Of a DNA stretch of 53,131 nucleotides, positions 6,436 to 15,831 are shown in pieces (position 1 is the first letter of the stretch; the number at the start of each line of letters is the position of its first letter). The DNA is from Actinobacillus minor NM305. Lineage in GTDB: Bacteria; Pseudomonadota; Gammaproteobacteria; Enterobacterales; Pasteurellaceae. The notes under the pieces are model-generated. The model saw only the letters and a program-made list of their open reading frames with translations. It was not told the origin of the DNA and searched no databases. The position numbers and the translations under genes were made by a program. The DNA is taken from contig NZ_ACQL01000154.1 of NCBI RefSeq assembly GCF_000175195.1, positions 1 to 53,131 of the forward strand, read 5' to 3'.

Positions 6436-7971
6436 ATGTTAGATATTTCAAAACACAAACAATCCCTGTTCTGTAACGATCCACAATCTATTGCAGACTA
6501 CGAAAACGCGATGCAAAACGCCGTGCAAGCGGTCAGTTCTTGGCTGAAAAATGAAAAAATGTACACCGGTGGTTCAATCAAACAAATGCGTGCCTTGGTT
6601 GATGGTTTTAAACCGACTAAAGAGGGCGTAGGTGTACAAAAATCCTTAGATCATTTAGTTGAGATCTTCTTAAATCCAAGTCTTAAAGTTCATCACCCCC
6701 ACTCTTTAGCGCACTTACATTGTCCGACAATGGTCGCGAGCCAAATTGCGGAAGTGTTAATCAATGCCACTAACCAATCAATGGACTCGTGGGATCAAAG
6801 CCCTGCCGGTTCGATTATGGAAGAGCATTTGATTGACTGGCTACGCCAAAAAGCCGGCTACGGTGAAGGCACATCGGGCGTATTTACCTCAGGTGGTACA
6901 CAATCTAACCTAATGGGTGTGCTACTTGCGCGTGATGCTTGCATTGCGAAGCATTGGAAAAATGCGGACGGTTCAGAATGGTCGGTACAACGTGATGGCA
7001 TTCCGGCAGATGCAATGCAGAAAGTGAAAGTGATTTGCTCTGAAAATGCGCACTTCTCTGTGCAAAAAAATATGGCAATGATGGGAATGGGCTTCCAATC
7101 AGTGGTTACCGTGCCTTGCAACGAAAATGCCCAGATGGATCCGCACGCATTAGAAGCGACTTTAGCCAAACTTTATTTAGAAGGTAAAGTGGTTGCTTGT
7201 GTGGTCGCCACCGCAGGAACAACCGATGCAGGTGCCATCGATCCGTTAAAAACCATTCGTGCCATTACCAACAAATTTGGTGTTTGGTTACACGTGGATG
7301 CAGCTTGGGGCGGTGCGTTACTGCTTTCAAAAGACTTCCGCCATCTTTTAGACGGCATTGAATTAACCGACTCAATTACGTTGGATTTCCACAAACATTT
7401 CTTCCAAACAATTTCTTGCGGCGCATTTTTATTGAAAGATCCGCAAAATTACCGCTTCATTGATTACAAAGCGGATTATTTAAATTCAGAATACGATGAA
7501 GCACACGGCGTACCGAATTTAGTGGCAAAATCACTCCAAACTACACGTCGTTTTGATGCGTTAAAATTGTGGTTTACGGTGGAAGCCTTAGGCGAAGAGC
7601 TATACGCTTCAATGATCGACCACGGTGTTTACCTCACCAAACAAGTGGAACAATACATTCACGAAACAGAAGGCTTGGAAATGCTTGTTCCGGCACAATT
7701 TGCTTCGGTATTATTCCGTGTTGCACCGGCAGGCTATCCTACTGAATTTATCGATGCCTTAAACCAAAATGTGGCAGATGAACTCTTTGCCCGAGGCGAA
7801 GCAAACATTGGTGTCACCAGGGTGGGAGAGAAACAATCGTTGAAAATGACCACGTTAAGCCCAATCGCAACGCTCGAAAACGTTAAAGCGTTATTGGCTC
7901 AGGTGCTAAGCGAAGCAGATCGCATTAAAGATGCCATTGCAAATGGCACTTATGTACCACCGATTGATTAA
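6436..7971 (+). CDS. ddc: L-2,4-diaminobutyrate decarboxylase
   Basis: This is a PLP-dependent group II decarboxylase of 511 residues. It releases CO2 from L-2,4-diaminobutyrate to give 1,3-diaminopropane, the main diamine of many Pasteurellaceae. Family landmarks are [12 protein letters not shown] (near residue 92), [10 protein letters not shown] (near 153), [11 protein letters not shown] (near 285), and [16 protein letters not shown] with the PLP-binding lysine near residue 318. The start ATG follows AATTGGAAAAACA. It lies downstream of dat in the same direction and is closed by a bidirectional terminator. Its direct pathway partner is dat. Confidence 0.95.
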   Translation: MLDISKHKQSLFCNDPQSIADYENAMQNAVQAVSSWLKNEKMYTGGSIKQMRALVDGFKPTKEGVGVQKSLDHLVEIFLNPSLKVHHPHSLAHLHCPTMVASQIAEVLINATNQSMDSWDQSPAGSIMEEHLIDWLRQKAGYGEGTSGVFTSGGTQSNLMGVLLARDACIAKHWKNADGSEWSVQRDGIPADAMQKVKVICSENAHFSVQKNMAMMGMGFQSVVTVPCNENAQMDPHALEATLAKLYLEGKVVACVVATAGTTDAGAIDPLKTIRAITNKFGVWLHVDAAWGGALLLSKDFRHLLDGIELTDSITLDFHKHFFQTISCGAFLLKDPQNYRFIDYKADYLNSEYDEAHGVPNLVAKSLQTTRRFDALKLWFTVEALGEELYASMIDHGVYLTKQVEQYIHETEGLEMLVPAQFASVLFRVAPAGYPTEFIDALNQNVADELFARGEANIGVTRVGEKQSLKMTTLSPIATLENVKALLAQVLSEADRIKDAIANGTYVPPID

Positions 7972-7982
7972 TTCGATATGAC

Positions 7983-8010
7983 AAAAACGCCTTTTTACAA
8001 AGGCGTTTTT
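7983..8010. terminator. bidirectional terminator between ddc and mutM
   Basis: AAAAACGCCTTT (7983-7994) and AAAGGCGTTTTT (7999-8010) form a 12-bp stem with a 4-base loop. The arm ends give T tracts on both strands, which suits the convergent genes. Confidence 0.92.
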
Positions 8011-8011
8011 A

Positions 8012-8836
8012 TTATCTCGGAAGCTTTTGACAATGTGGACAAAAATAGGTGTTTCGCTGCCCAATGATTTTAGTTTCAATAAACGAACCGCAATCATTAC
8101 ACGCTTCCCCTTTCCTTCCATAAACTTGTAAGACTTGAGCAAAATAACCTGGTTTACCATCTGGCTGAATAAAGTCTTTCAACGTTGTGCCACCTTGGAT
8201 AATCGATTTTGTTAAAACCTCTTTAATCACTTTGACCAAGCGTTCACACTGCTTTTCAGTTAAATTTTGCGCCGCTAGTTCTGGGTGAATTCCTGCCATA
8301 AAGAGAGACTCACAGGCATAGATATTACCAACTCCAACCACAATTTCATTGTTCATAATGAAATTTTTAACGGCAACGGTTTTTTGGCGACTTTTCTCCC
8401 ATAAACGACCGCTTGTGAATTCATTTGAAAGCGGTTCAGGGCCTAATTTTGCCAATAACTCGTGCTTTAATGCCTCTTTTGCCCATAACCAAGCACCAAA
8501 TTTACGAGGATCGTTATAACGTAAAATCGTGCCGGTTTCTGTAATCAAATCAACATGATCATGTTTACCCACAGGTTGGTTATCACTTTCTTTTAAAATC
8601 CCCAAAGAGCCGGACATTCCGAGATGCACTAAAATATCGCCTTTCTCTGTATGTAAAATTAAATACTTCGCTCGACGAGATAAATCAATAATTTTCGCCC
8701 CTTGCATTTCGGTTAATGCCGTTGGGATGGGCCAACGTAACTTTTCTGTTCGGCAAATAATTTGTTTGATTTTTTCGCCTTTCAAATAAGGCTCAACACC
8801 TCGTAAACTCGTCTCAACTTCTGGTAATTCAGGCAT
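8012..8836 (-). CDS. mutM: formamidopyrimidine-DNA glycosylase MutM (Fpg)
   Basis: MutM is a bifunctional glycosylase/AP lyase that removes 8-oxoguanine and ring-opened purines. The 274-residue protein starts MPELPEVET, where the Pro after the initiator Met is the catalytic nucleophile and the next Glu the general acid. The helix-two-turn-helix segment includes [12 protein letters not shown] near residue 165. The C-terminal zinc finger is CNDCGS...YFCPHCQ (residues 244-270). An uptake signal lies inside the gene (8408-8416), as is common for Pasteurellaceae repair genes. Confidence 0.97.
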   Translation of the reverse strand: MPELPEVETSLRGVEPYLKGEKIKQIICRTEKLRWPIPTALTEMQGAKIIDLSRRAKYLILHTEKGDILVHLGMSGSLGILKESDNQPVGKHDHVDLITETGTILRYNDPRKFGAWLWAKEALKHELLAKLGPEPLSNEFTSGRLWEKSRQKTVAVKNFIMNNEIVVGVGNIYACESLFMAGIHPELAAQNLTEKQCERLVKVIKEVLTKSIIQGGTTLKDFIQPDGKPGYFAQVLQVYGRKGEACNDCGSFIETKIIGQRNTYFCPHCQKLPR

Positions 8837-8855
8837 ACTTATCTCCCTAAAATAA

Positions 8856-8895
8856 AGCGGTCAAATTTACATATTATTTTGCAAAAATGACCGCT
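8856..8895 (-). terminator. terminator of brnQ made of two inverted uptake-signal cores
   Basis: AGCGGTCA (8856-8863) and TGACCGCT (8888-8895) are inverted and separated by AT-rich sequence including TTTTGCAAAAA. They lie right after the brnQ stop on the minus strand. Confidence 0.6.
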
Positions 8896-8902
8896 AAAAT
8901 AC

Positions 8903-10189
8903 TTATCGTTTCATCACTTTATGGACGAGATATCCAATCACTAACCCAATAATAGCAAATGGCAACCACTCCATTGAATAGGATTTCAACGGGAGCTGTT
9001 GGGTAAAATCAAATTTCGCAACCGATAAAATCGAGATAATGGTAACAAGCGCTAACGCTAAACGTTTTGCTACTAAGGGTAAACGGAATAACGCATTGAT
9101 ACCCAGTAATAAAATGACCGTCATCGCAATAGGATAAAGCACCAGTAATACAGGAATAGACTTCTGAATTACCGCTTTTAAGCCTAAATTCGCAATCATA
9201 AGGCTGATAAGGCAGAATAAAATAGCATAGTGGCGGTAAGAAATTTTCGGGAAGATTTCATTAAAATACTCACTGACTGAAACACATAAACCAACAGCCG
9301 TAGTGAGACAAGCTAATGAGACAATTATCCCCAATAGCATACGCCCATATTCACCAAACGCCTGTGCGGTAATACTGTTCAAAATATAAGTGCCGAGATC
9401 CTGATTTTTCTCCGCAAGTTGAGCAAGCGTTTCCGGGCTAATCGACATATTGTTACCAATCCAACCTAATGAGAAATAGATAACACCTAACGCTGTCGCT
9501 GCAACAATCCCTGCCATTATTGTTTGTTTAATTAATGCGGAAGGCGATACGCCTTTTGACTTAATTGCATTTAAGACGATAACGGAATATGCCAATGAAG
9601 CAAGGGCATCCATGGTTAAATAGCCTTCCACAACGCCTTTAAATAACCAAGAATGTTCATCTTCCGGCGGTGCTACCGCAGTGGTTGGTTCTAGAATAAA
9701 GAAGGCTCTGATAACCAAAGCAATGATCGTCAAAATCAGTACCGGTGTTAAAATTGCCCCTACACGATCTACCGCTTTAGACGGATTTAAACTTAACCAG
9801 AGAGTTAAAGCAAAATAGATCAAGGTAAAAGCAAATTGTGAAATCGGATCGGCTTCTCCTAAAAAAGGCACTAATGAAATTTCATAAGCCGTTGCACCGG
9901 TACGAGGTCCGGCAAAAAATGGGCCGATAGCAAGATAGATTGCCATCAAGAAAATCACTGAGAACCAAGGATGAATGCGATTGAGCGCTGCTTTATAACC
10001 GCCCTCATAACACGCACTAACAATAATACCTAAGAGCGGTAAGCCTACACCTGTTGTAATAAAGCCTAGAATTGCCGGTAAGAAATTCTCACCACTTTCA
10101 AATGCAAGTTTCGGCGGAAAGATCAGGTTGCCCGCCCCAAAGAAAATTGCAAACAGCATAAAGCCGACAATAAACGTATTTTTAGTCAT
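8903..10189 (-). CDS. brnQ: branched-chain amino acid:cation symporter BrnQ
   Basis: This is an inner-membrane carrier of the LIVCS family for leucine, isoleucine and valine. The product has 428 residues and about 12 hydrophobic segments. It opens with TKNTFIVGFMLFAIFFGAGN, the family signature FGAGNLIFPP near residue 20, and has GPRTGATAYE near residue 110. The ATG at 10189 is chosen over a GTG three codons upstream because family members begin at this point. No strong ribosome binding site is visible. It is a single gene with terminator-like dyads on both sides. Confidence 0.93.
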   Translation of the reverse strand: MTKNTFIVGFMLFAIFFGAGNLIFPPKLAFESGENFLPAILGFITTGVGLPLLGIIVSACYEGGYKAALNRIHPWFSVIFLMAIYLAIGPFFAGPRTGATAYEISLVPFLGEADPISQFAFTLIYFALTLWLSLNPSKAVDRVGAILTPVLILTIIALVIRAFFILEPTTAVAPPEDEHSWLFKGVVEGYLTMDALASLAYSVIVLNAIKSKGVSPSALIKQTIMAGIVAATALGVIYFSLGWIGNNMSISPETLAQLAEKNQDLGTYILNSITAQAFGEYGRMLLGIIVSLACLTTAVGLCVSVSEYFNEIFPKISYRHYAILFCLISLMIANLGLKAVIQKSIPVLLVLYPIAMTVILLLGINALFRLPLVAKRLALALVTIISILSVAKFDFTQQLPLKSYSMEWLPFAIIGLVIGYLVHKVMKR

Positions 10190-10227
10190 AACACACACAA
10201 ATAAATAAAAAAATAAAAAAGAATAAA

Positions 10228-10261
10228 ACCGAATTTTGCGTTAAGTCTCGCAAAATTCGGT
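10228..10261 (-). terminator. terminator of fabG
   Basis: ACCGAATTTTGCG and CGCAAAATTCGGT are perfect 13-bp arms around an 8-base loop. On the minus strand they are followed by TTTTATTCTTTTTTATT. The hairpin separates fabG from brnQ. Confidence 0.88.
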
Positions 10262-10285
10262 AAAAAATGAACCGCTTGTAAACGG

Positions 10286-11011
10286 TTAGTTCATATATAA
10301 ACCGCCATTCACGTGAATGGTTTCGCCGTTGATATATGCCGCATCATCAGAGGCTAAAAATGCCACCGCTTTTGCAATATCTTGTGCCGAGCCAAGTTTA
10401 CCTGCCGGGATCTGGCTTAAGATCGCATTTTTTTGATCTTCAGTAAGCTCGTCCGTCATATCCGTTGCGATAAAGCCCGGAGCCACCACGTTTACGGTTA
10501 CGCCACGAGAAGCGACTTCTTTCGCTAACGATTTAGAGAAACCGACCAAACCTGCTTTCGCCGCACAGTAGTTAGTTTGACCTGGGTTACCCATTGATCC
10601 AACCACCGAACCAATAGAGATAATACGACCACCTTTTTTCATCATCGGACGTAAAACCGCTTTAGATAAACGGTAAATTGAGGTTAAGTTGGTTTGAATA
10701 ATATCGAACCAGTCATCTTCTTTCATACGCATCAATAAACCGTCACGGGTGATCCCTGCGTTATTGACGAGAATATCAATGTCGCCAAACTGTTCTTTAA
10801 TTTGTGCAAGTACTTGCTCGATAGATTCAGCGTCAGCCACATTTAACACTAAGCCCTTGCCTTTATCACCTAAGTAAGCTGAGATTGCCTCCGCCCCTTT
10901 TTCTGACGTTGCCGTGCCAATCACGAATGCACCTTTAAATACTAATTCTTCTGCGATTGCACGCCCAATACCACGAGTTGCTCCCGTGACTAATGCGATT
11001 TTATTTTGCAT
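10286..11011 (-). CDS. fabG: 3-oxoacyl-ACP reductase FabG
   Basis: This is an NADPH-dependent short-chain dehydrogenase that reduces beta-ketoacyl-ACP in fatty acid elongation. The 241 residues show the cofactor loop TGATRGIGRA (residues 9-18), NNAG near residue 87, a catalytic Ser near 137, and YCAAKAG (Tyr and Lys near 150-154). The C-terminus ends INGETIHVNGGLYMN as in FabG. It lies downstream of fabD in the same direction, separated by a palindromic repeat (11036-11107). fabH and acpP, often adjacent in relatives, are not here. Confidence 0.96.
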   Translation of the reverse strand: MQNKIALVTGATRGIGRAIAEELVFKGAFVIGTATSEKGAEAISAYLGDKGKGLVLNVADAESIEQVLAQIKEQFGDIDILVNNAGITRDGLLMRMKEDDWFDIIQTNLTSIYRLSKAVLRPMMKKGGRIISIGSVVGSMGNPGQTNYCAAKAGLVGFSKSLAKEVASRGVTVNVVAPGFIATDMTDELTEDQKNAILSQIPAGKLGSAQDIAKAVAFLASDDAAYINGETIHVNGGLYMN

Positions 11012-11035
11012 ATATTAATCCTATGGAACTTCAAT

Positions 11036-11107
11036 GTAGGGACACACTGCGTGTGTCCGTCTAAATTAAGTAGAAAGACATAGCGGACACACGCAGTGTG
11101 TCCCTAC
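11036..11107. repeat. GTAGGG-family palindromic repeat, complete
   Basis: The left arm begins GTAGGGACACACTGCGTGTG and the right arm is its exact inverse ending CAGTGTGTCCCTAC. They are separated by about 25 bp. Each arm is itself self-complementary (GGACACAC/GTGTGTCC). It lies between fabD and fabG. Related copies are at 12114, 12897 and 47404. Confidence 0.88.
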
Positions 11108-11121
11108 GTCTGGGGTTGTAA

Positions 11122-12057
11122 TTAAAACACCACCGCTTCAAACGAAGCCACATCATTCACCGCTTTTGCCGATAACTCTTTCACAATACGGCTCGTTAAA
11201 CCGGTTAAAACTTTATTTGGACCAATTTCATATAAGGTCGTTACACCCTCTTGAGCCATTTTTTCGACGGTTTCCGTCCAACGCACCGGGCTATAAAGCT
11301 GACGCACCAACGCATCACGGATCTTATCCGCATCAGTTTCAACAGCTACGTCCACGTTGTTAATTACCGGAACAAGCGGTGCATTTAACGAAATATTTTG
11401 CAATGCAGCCGCTAATTTTTCTGCCGCTGGTTTCATTAATGCACAGTGTGAAGGCACGCTTACCGCTAATGGTAACGCACGTTTTGCTCCTGCTTCTTTA
11501 CATAATTCACCTGCACGCTCTGCCGCTGCTTTCGTGCCGGCAATCACCACTTGACCTGGTGAGTTAAAGTTTACCGCTGAAACCACTTCGCCCACTTCAC
11601 TTGCCGCTTGTTCGCACGCTTTGATGATCGCTTCGTTATCTAAACCGATAATCGCAAACATCGCCCCAGTACCAGCTGGCACAGCACTTTGCATTGCTTG
11701 ACCACGCAATTCGACTAATTTGATTGCATCTTGGAAGTCCAACACGCCAGCACAAACTAATGCTGAATATTCGCCCAAGCTGTGCCCTGCCATTACCGCA
11801 GGTTTTTGCTCAGGGAATTTTTCCTGCCAAATACGGTATAACGCAACAGAAGCCGCCAATAACGCAGGCTGGGTGCGTTCAGTTTTACCCAAATCTTCTG
11901 CCGTGCCGTTTTGAACTAAATCCCATAAATCATAACCAAGCACATCGCTTGCTTGTTTGAAAGTTTGTTCTACCACAGGGTAAACAGGTGCAAGATCAGC
12001 AAGCATACCAACTGCTTGTGAACCTTGTCCCGGAAATACCATTGCAAATTTAGACAT
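11122..12057 (-). CDS. fabD: malonyl-CoA:ACP transacylase FabD
   Basis: FabD transfers malonate from CoA to acyl carrier protein, supplying the fatty-acid synthase. It is 311 residues, the usual length. It has FPGQGSQAVGML at residues 8-19, the nucleophile elbow GHSLGEYSAL with the catalytic Ser near residue 92, and a C-terminal GPNKVLTGL segment. The catalytic His lies in VPSHCALM (near residue 201). The ribosome binding site AGAGGAACAA precedes the start. It is the first of the fabD-fabG pair. Confidence 0.97.
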   Translation of the reverse strand: MSKFAMVFPGQGSQAVGMLADLAPVYPVVEQTFKQASDVLGYDLWDLVQNGTAEDLGKTERTQPALLAASVALYRIWQEKFPEQKPAVMAGHSLGEYSALVCAGVLDFQDAIKLVELRGQAMQSAVPAGTGAMFAIIGLDNEAIIKACEQAASEVGEVVSAVNFNSPGQVVIAGTKAAAERAGELCKEAGAKRALPLAVSVPSHCALMKPAAEKLAAALQNISLNAPLVPVINNVDVAVETDADKIRDALVRQLYSPVRWTETVEKMAQEGVTTLYEIGPNKVLTGLTSRIVKELSAKAVNDVASFEAVVF

Positions 12058-12113
12058 TGTTTGTTCCTCTTTTAAATTTGTAAAAATTTATTGAAAATTA
12101 ACTGCTTGATGAT

Positions 12114-12136
12114 GGACACACGCAGTGTGTCCCTAC
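12114..12136. repeat. GTAGGG-family repeat, single right arm
   Basis: GGACACACGCAGTGTGTCCC followed by TAC is one arm of the element seen complete at 11036-11107. It is a solo half between queH and fabD. Confidence 0.8.
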
Positions 12137-12139
12137 TTT

Positions 12140-12880
12140 TTAATCGGGTGAATAATATAATTTCCCGATTTCAATACGTTGTCGCCCTGTTTCTAAACGC
12201 CATTTATTCGTGTCACGCAATGAATAAACGCAACCGCAATACTCTTGTTGGTAAAAACGCTCGCGTTTGCTGATTTCGATCATACGTTGTGAACCGCCAC
12301 CTTTACGCCAGTTGTAATCCCAATAAACCACATCATCATAAGCGGCAGCCGCACGGTGTCCGCAACCATTGATTTGTTTCATATCTTTCCAACGGGAAAT
12401 CCCTAAACAGCTCGTGAAAACAGGGTAGCCGTTTTCGTGGGCATATTTGGCGGTTTTCTCAAAACGCATATCAAAGCACATCGTGCAACGAATGCCACGC
12501 TCTGGCTCCCACTCCATACCTTCTGCTTTCTTAAACCACTCTTTGCGGTCGTTTTCATAATCGTCATCGACATCAATAAACGGAATACCGTGTTTTTCGG
12601 CAAAGCGAATATTCTCTTCTTTGCGGAGCAAGTATTCTTTGAGTGGGTGAATGTTTGGATTGTAGAAGTAGATCGCAAATTCGATCCCTGAAGCGTGGAT
12701 TGCTTCCATCACTTCACCCGAACAAGGCGCACAGCAAGAGTGTAATAAGAGCTTGTTGTGTCCGTTTGGCAGTTCAAGTTTTTCACGCACAAAAGGGGCG
12801 TTTGGATCTTTGCCTTTACGGGTTAATTTGCGTTTTTGTTGTAACGCTTCTTTGTGTTCTTGAGGTTGGTGTTCTGTCAT
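12140..12880 (-). CDS. queH: epoxyqueuosine reductase QueH
   Basis: QueH carries out the last step of queuosine formation in tRNA and replaces the unrelated QueG in many bacteria. The 246-residue protein (DUF208 family) has the cysteine motif [12 protein letters not shown] near residue 46, [14 protein letters not shown] near 131, [13 protein letters not shown] near 155, and YCGCVYS near 217. These cysteines bind the Fe-S cluster and adjacent metal in characterised QueH. The charged N-terminal 30 residues are longer than in some relatives. The gene is flanked on both sides by palindromic repeats. Confidence 0.92.
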   Translation of the reverse strand: MTEHQPQEHKEALQQKRKLTRKGKDPNAPFVREKLELPNGHNKLLLHSCCAPCSGEVMEAIHASGIEFAIYFYNPNIHPLKEYLLRKEENIRFAEKHGIPFIDVDDDYENDRKEWFKKAEGMEWEPERGIRCTMCFDMRFEKTAKYAHENGYPVFTSCLGISRWKDMKQINGCGHRAAAAYDDVVYWDYNWRKGGGSQRMIEISKRERFYQQEYCGCVYSLRDTNKWRLETGRQRIEIGKLYYSPD

Positions 12881-12896
12881 TGTTAATATATAAAAC

Positions 12897-12972
12897 GTAG
12901 GGACACACTGCGTGTGTCCGTTGTAAAAATGGGATATGGTTTATTTTGCGGACACACTCAGTGTGTCCCTAC
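12897..12972. repeat. GTAGGG-family palindromic repeat, complete
   Basis: The left arm begins GTAGGGACACACTGCGTGTG. The right arm ends GACACACTCAGTGTGTCC plus CTAC and differs from the usual right arm by one base in the centre (CTCAG instead of CGCAG), outside the paired bases. It lies between ispB and queH. Confidence 0.87.
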
Positions 12973-12980
12973 AAAATTGT

Positions 12981-13964
12981 TTAATAAGAGCGATCTACCG
13001 ACAAATACGCCAATGAGATCAACGCTTGTTTATATTCACTTTCTGGCAAAATGGCGAGTGCATCAACAGCTTTTTGTGCTTCTGCTTTCGCTTTTGACAT
13101 TGTGTAATCCAAAGATTTATGTTCAGCCATAATCGCTAATACTTCATCAATGTTCTCACGATCTCCGCCTTGCTCAATGGCTTGGCGAATCATATTCGCT
13201 TGTGCTTCATTACCGTGGCGCATTGCGTGAAGAAGAGGCATTGTTGGTTTACCTTCCACAAAATCATCGCCAACATTTTTGCCTAACGCTTGTGCGTTAG
13301 CCGAATAATCCAAAATATCATCAACGAGTTGGAAAGCTGTACCTAAATAACAACCGTAATTTTTTAATGCGATTTCAATTTCTTTACTCGCATTTGCCAC
13401 AATCGCCACACATTGCGTTGCCGCTTCAAATAAACGTGCGGTTTTGTTATAGATCACACGCATATAATTTTCTTCGGTAGTATTTGGATCATTCACATTC
13501 ATTAATTGCTGCACTTCGCCTTCTGCCAAAGCATTGGTTGCCGCAGACATCACTTTTAAGACCTCAAGAGAATCTACAGATGTCATCATTTGGAAAGAAC
13601 GTGTATAAATATAATCCCCAACTAATACGCTTGCCGCATTGCCAAAGGCGGCATTTGCCGTTTCACGTCCACGGCGCATATCCGACTCATCAACGACATC
13701 ATCGTGTAATAATGTTGCGGTATGAACAAACTCAATAAAGGCTGCGGTGGTAATTTGTTTAGCACCTTGATAACCTAAAGCACGTGCAGCCAATACAGTA
13801 ATCAAAGGGCGAATACGCTTACCGCCACCACTGATAATGTAAAAACCTAGTTGGTTAATTAAAGGCACTTCCGAATTAAGTTGTGCCAGAATTTCTGCAT
13901 TTACCGCTTGCATATCTTCTGCGGCAAGGGCTTGAATTTGTTCCAATGTTAATAATTGAGTCAT
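12981..13964 (-). CDS. ispB: octaprenyl diphosphate synthase IspB
   Basis: This is a trans-prenyltransferase that extends FPP with IPP to make the quinone side chain. It has 327 residues. The first aspartate-rich motif is DDVVDESDMRRG near residue 88. The second is DDILDYSANA near residue 215, followed by GKNVGDDFVEGKPTMPLL. The N-terminal GGGKRIRPL segment binds the allylic and homoallylic substrates. It is divergent from rplU-rpmA, the usual gammaproteobacterial arrangement. Confidence 0.95.
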   Translation of the reverse strand: MTQLLTLEQIQALAAEDMQAVNAEILAQLNSEVPLINQLGFYIISGGGKRIRPLITVLAARALGYQGAKQITTAAFIEFVHTATLLHDDVVDESDMRRGRETANAAFGNAASVLVGDYIYTRSFQMMTSVDSLEVLKVMSAATNALAEGEVQQLMNVNDPNTTEENYMRVIYNKTARLFEAATQCVAIVANASKEIEIALKNYGCYLGTAFQLVDDILDYSANAQALGKNVGDDFVEGKPTMPLLHAMRHGNEAQANMIRQAIEQGGDRENIDEVLAIMAEHKSLDYTMSKAKAEAQKAVDALAILPESEYKQALISLAYLSVDRSY

Positions 13965-14128
13965 TTTATTTTTACTGTTCTAGAACCAAAATTAGTGGGA
14001 TTTTACCCTACTTTCGCCAACCGTCAAAATTTTTACAGGAAGTAGGAGCAGTTCTATCATTGCCAAAAACAAATTTTTAGGATTTTCTGCAGAAATCTAT
14101 CTTTTTTAAAATTTCTTCAATTTCGTTC

Positions 14129-14157
14129 TTGCTCTTTGTTTTCTTTTTGCGTAGAAT
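14129..14157 (+). promoter_or_regulatory. promoter of rplU-rpmA
   Basis: The -35 box is TTGCTC (14129-14134), the spacer 17 bp and the -10 box TAGAAT (14152-14157). The predicted start near 14164 gives a leader of about 66 nt. Confidence 0.65.
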
Positions 14158-14185
14158 TGCAACCCTATTTTATATGAATTTAAAA

Positions 14186-14212
14186 GTGCCAATCGCACAG
14201 CGTAAATGGCAC
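14186..14212 (+). promoter_or_regulatory. leader hairpin just upstream of the rplU ribosome binding site
   Basis: GTGCCA (14186-14191) pairs with TGGCAC (14207-14212), ending 8 bp before the GGAG ribosome binding site (14221). This position suits translational feedback by a ribosomal protein, but that is inference. Confidence 0.4.
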
Positions 14213-14229
14213 AATTTAGCGGAGTAAAT

Positions 14230-14541
14230 ATGTACGCAGTTTTCCAAAGTGGCGGCAAACAACACCGAGTAAGCGAAGGTCAAGTTGTTCGTTTAGAAAA
14301 ACTTGAAGTTGCAACTGGTGAGAAAGTTGAATTCGACTCAGTGTTAATGGTCGTTAATGGCGAAGATGTTAAAATTGGTACACCTGTAGTAGCAGGTAGC
14401 AAAGTAGTGGCTGAAGTTGTAGCACACGGTCGTGGCGAAAAAGTTCGCATCGTTAAATTCCGTCGTCGTAAACACAGCCGTAAACAACAAGGTCATCGTC
14501 AGTGGTTCACAGAAGTGAAAATCACTGGGATTCAAGCATAA
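14230..14541 (+). CDS. rplU: 50S ribosomal protein L21
   Basis: L21 is a large-subunit protein of 103 residues, [14 protein letters not shown] at the N-terminus and [14 protein letters not shown] near the C-terminus, matching bacterial L21. The Met at 14230 is chosen because GGAG lies 6 bp upstream and because the family starts here; an in-frame Met eight codons earlier lies inside the leader hairpin. It is the first gene of the rplU-rpmA operon, with rpmA 20 bp downstream. Confidence 0.98.
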   Translation: MYAVFQSGGKQHRVSEGQVVRLEKLEVATGEKVEFDSVLMVVNGEDVKIGTPVVAGSKVVAEVVAHGRGEKVRIVKFRRRKHSRKQQGHRQWFTEVKITGIQA

Positions 14542-14561
14542 TTTCAGAGGAGATCAAGTAG

Positions 14562-14819
14562 ATGGCAACTAAAAAAGCTGGTGGTTCAACTCGTAACGGT
14601 CGTGATTCTGAAGCTAAACGCCTTGGTGTTAAACGTTTCGGTGGCGAATCTGTTTTAGCAGGTAGCATCATTGTTCGTCAACGTGGTACAAAATTCCACG
14701 CAGGTACAAACGTAGGTATGGGTAAAGACCACACTTTATTTGCAACTGCAGACGGTAAAGTTAAATTTGAAGTGAAAGGCGAAAAAAATCGCAAATATGT
14801 AAGCATCGTTGCTGAGTAA
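14562..14819 (+). CDS. rpmA: 50S ribosomal protein L27
   Basis: L27 is an 85-residue protein near the peptidyl-transferase centre. It begins [20 protein letters not shown] and has the conserved [20 protein letters not shown] block. The ribosome binding site AGAGGAGATC precedes it. It is the second gene of the rplU-rpmA operon and is followed by a terminator. Confidence 0.98.
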   Translation: MATKKAGGSTRNGRDSEAKRLGVKRFGGESVLAGSIIVRQRGTKFHAGTNVGMGKDHTLFATADGKVKFEVKGEKNRKYVSIVAE

Positions 14820-14854
14820 TGATCAACATATTCATTTCAAAATGAATAAAAAAG

Positions 14855-14880
14855 AACCTCACTTTCAGTGAGGTTTTTTT
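14855..14880 (+). terminator. terminator of rplU-rpmA
   Basis: AACCTCACT (14855-14863), loop TTC and AGTGAGGTT (14867-14875) form a 9-bp stem followed by TTTTT. An extra short dyad, ATTCATTT/AAATGAAT, lies just before it. Confidence 0.92.
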
Positions 14881-14904
14881 ATATTCTAAAATTGGTAATA
14901 TCCT

Positions 14905-15831
14905 ATGAACAAACAACCTTTTCTTGGTTTTCTTTTTGCGCTTACTGCTGTAATTATGTGGGGAACGCTTCCTATTGCATTACAACCGGTTCTAAAAGAA
15001 ATGAATGCCCAAACCATCGTTTGGTTTCGATTTGTTGCTGCAATGTGCGGCGTCTTCTTAATGCTACTCTTTGCAAAAAAATTACCAAAATCCACCGCTT
15101 TTACTCGCAAATATCGCTGGTTAATCTTACTTGGTGTTTTTGGACTATCTTGTAACTTTTTTCTCTTTAACGTAGCGCTGCGTTACATTCCTGCTATGGC
15201 AAGCCAAGTATTAAGCCCGATTTCTTCTTTTGCAATGATTGTATGCGGTGTCATCATTTTTAAAGAAACCATTGGACTTCATCAAAAAATCGGCTTTATA
15301 GTCGTCTTAATTGGATTAGGATTGTTCTTTCACAATCGCTTTGATGACTTCGCCCAAATGAATGACTATGCCTTCGGTATTTTATGTGGAATGGTTGCCA
15401 GTTTACTTTGGATCGGCTATGGCTTGGCACAAAAAATAATGCTTGAGCGCTTTAATTCAATGCAAATTCTGCTCGTGATGTATATTGGATGCAGCTTGGT
15501 TTTTACCCCCTTTGCCACATTCTCACAAACAGAGAATTTAAGCCCAATCGCCCTGATCTGTCTGATTTATTGCTGTTTAAATACGATTATTGCCTATGGC
15601 TCTTATGCTGAAGCCCTAAATCGCTGGGATGTATCTAAAGTTAGCATTATGATGCCACTTATTCCTATTCTTACACTGGGCTTTTCAGAGATCGCCTATT
15701 ATTGGCTGCCTGATTACTTTGCTGAACCAGAACTCTCTGTTCTCAGCGTTATCGGTGCATTGTGTGTAGTGAGTGGTGCATTGTTATCTGCCGTAGGTCA
15801 CCGCTTCTTAGGTACAAGGAAGAAAAAATGA
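14905..15831 (+). CDS. EamA-family (drug/metabolite) transporter, copy 1
   Basis: This is an inner-membrane carrier of the DMT superfamily, 308 residues, with two EamA repeats and about ten membrane segments. Residues 6-30 (FLGFLFALTAVIMWGTLPIA) and 60-110 carry repeat 1. KETIGLHQKIGFIVVLIGL marks its end, and GILCGMVASLLWIGYGLAQK starts repeat 2. The substrate cannot be read from sequence. The stop overlaps the next start by 4 bp (ATGA), so two related carriers are co-translated. Confidence 0.88.
   Translation: MNKQPFLGFLFALTAVIMWGTLPIALQPVLKEMNAQTIVWFRFVAAMCGVFLMLLFAKKLPKSTAFTRKYRWLILLGVFGLSCNFFLFNVALRYIPAMASQVLSPISSFAMIVCGVIIFKETIGLHQKIGFIVVLIGLGLFFHNRFDDFAQMNDYAFGILCGMVASLLWIGYGLAQKIMLERFNSMQILLVMYIGCSLVFTPFATFSQTENLSPIALICLIYCCLNTIIAYGSYAEALNRWDVSKVSIMMPLIPILTLGFSEIAYYWLPDYFAEPELSVLSVIGALCVVSGALLSAVGHRFLGTRKKK

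Noticed and set aside
9694-10198. GTG start at 10198 for brnQ
   Set aside because: It adds three residues without a ribosome binding site; the family begins at the following ATG (10189).
11036-12972. Repeated GTAGGG-type words at 11036, 12114 and 12897 as a possible CRISPR array
   Set aside because: The repeats lie in separate gene gaps, are palindromic over their full length, have whole genes between them instead of short unique spacers, and no cas gene is near.
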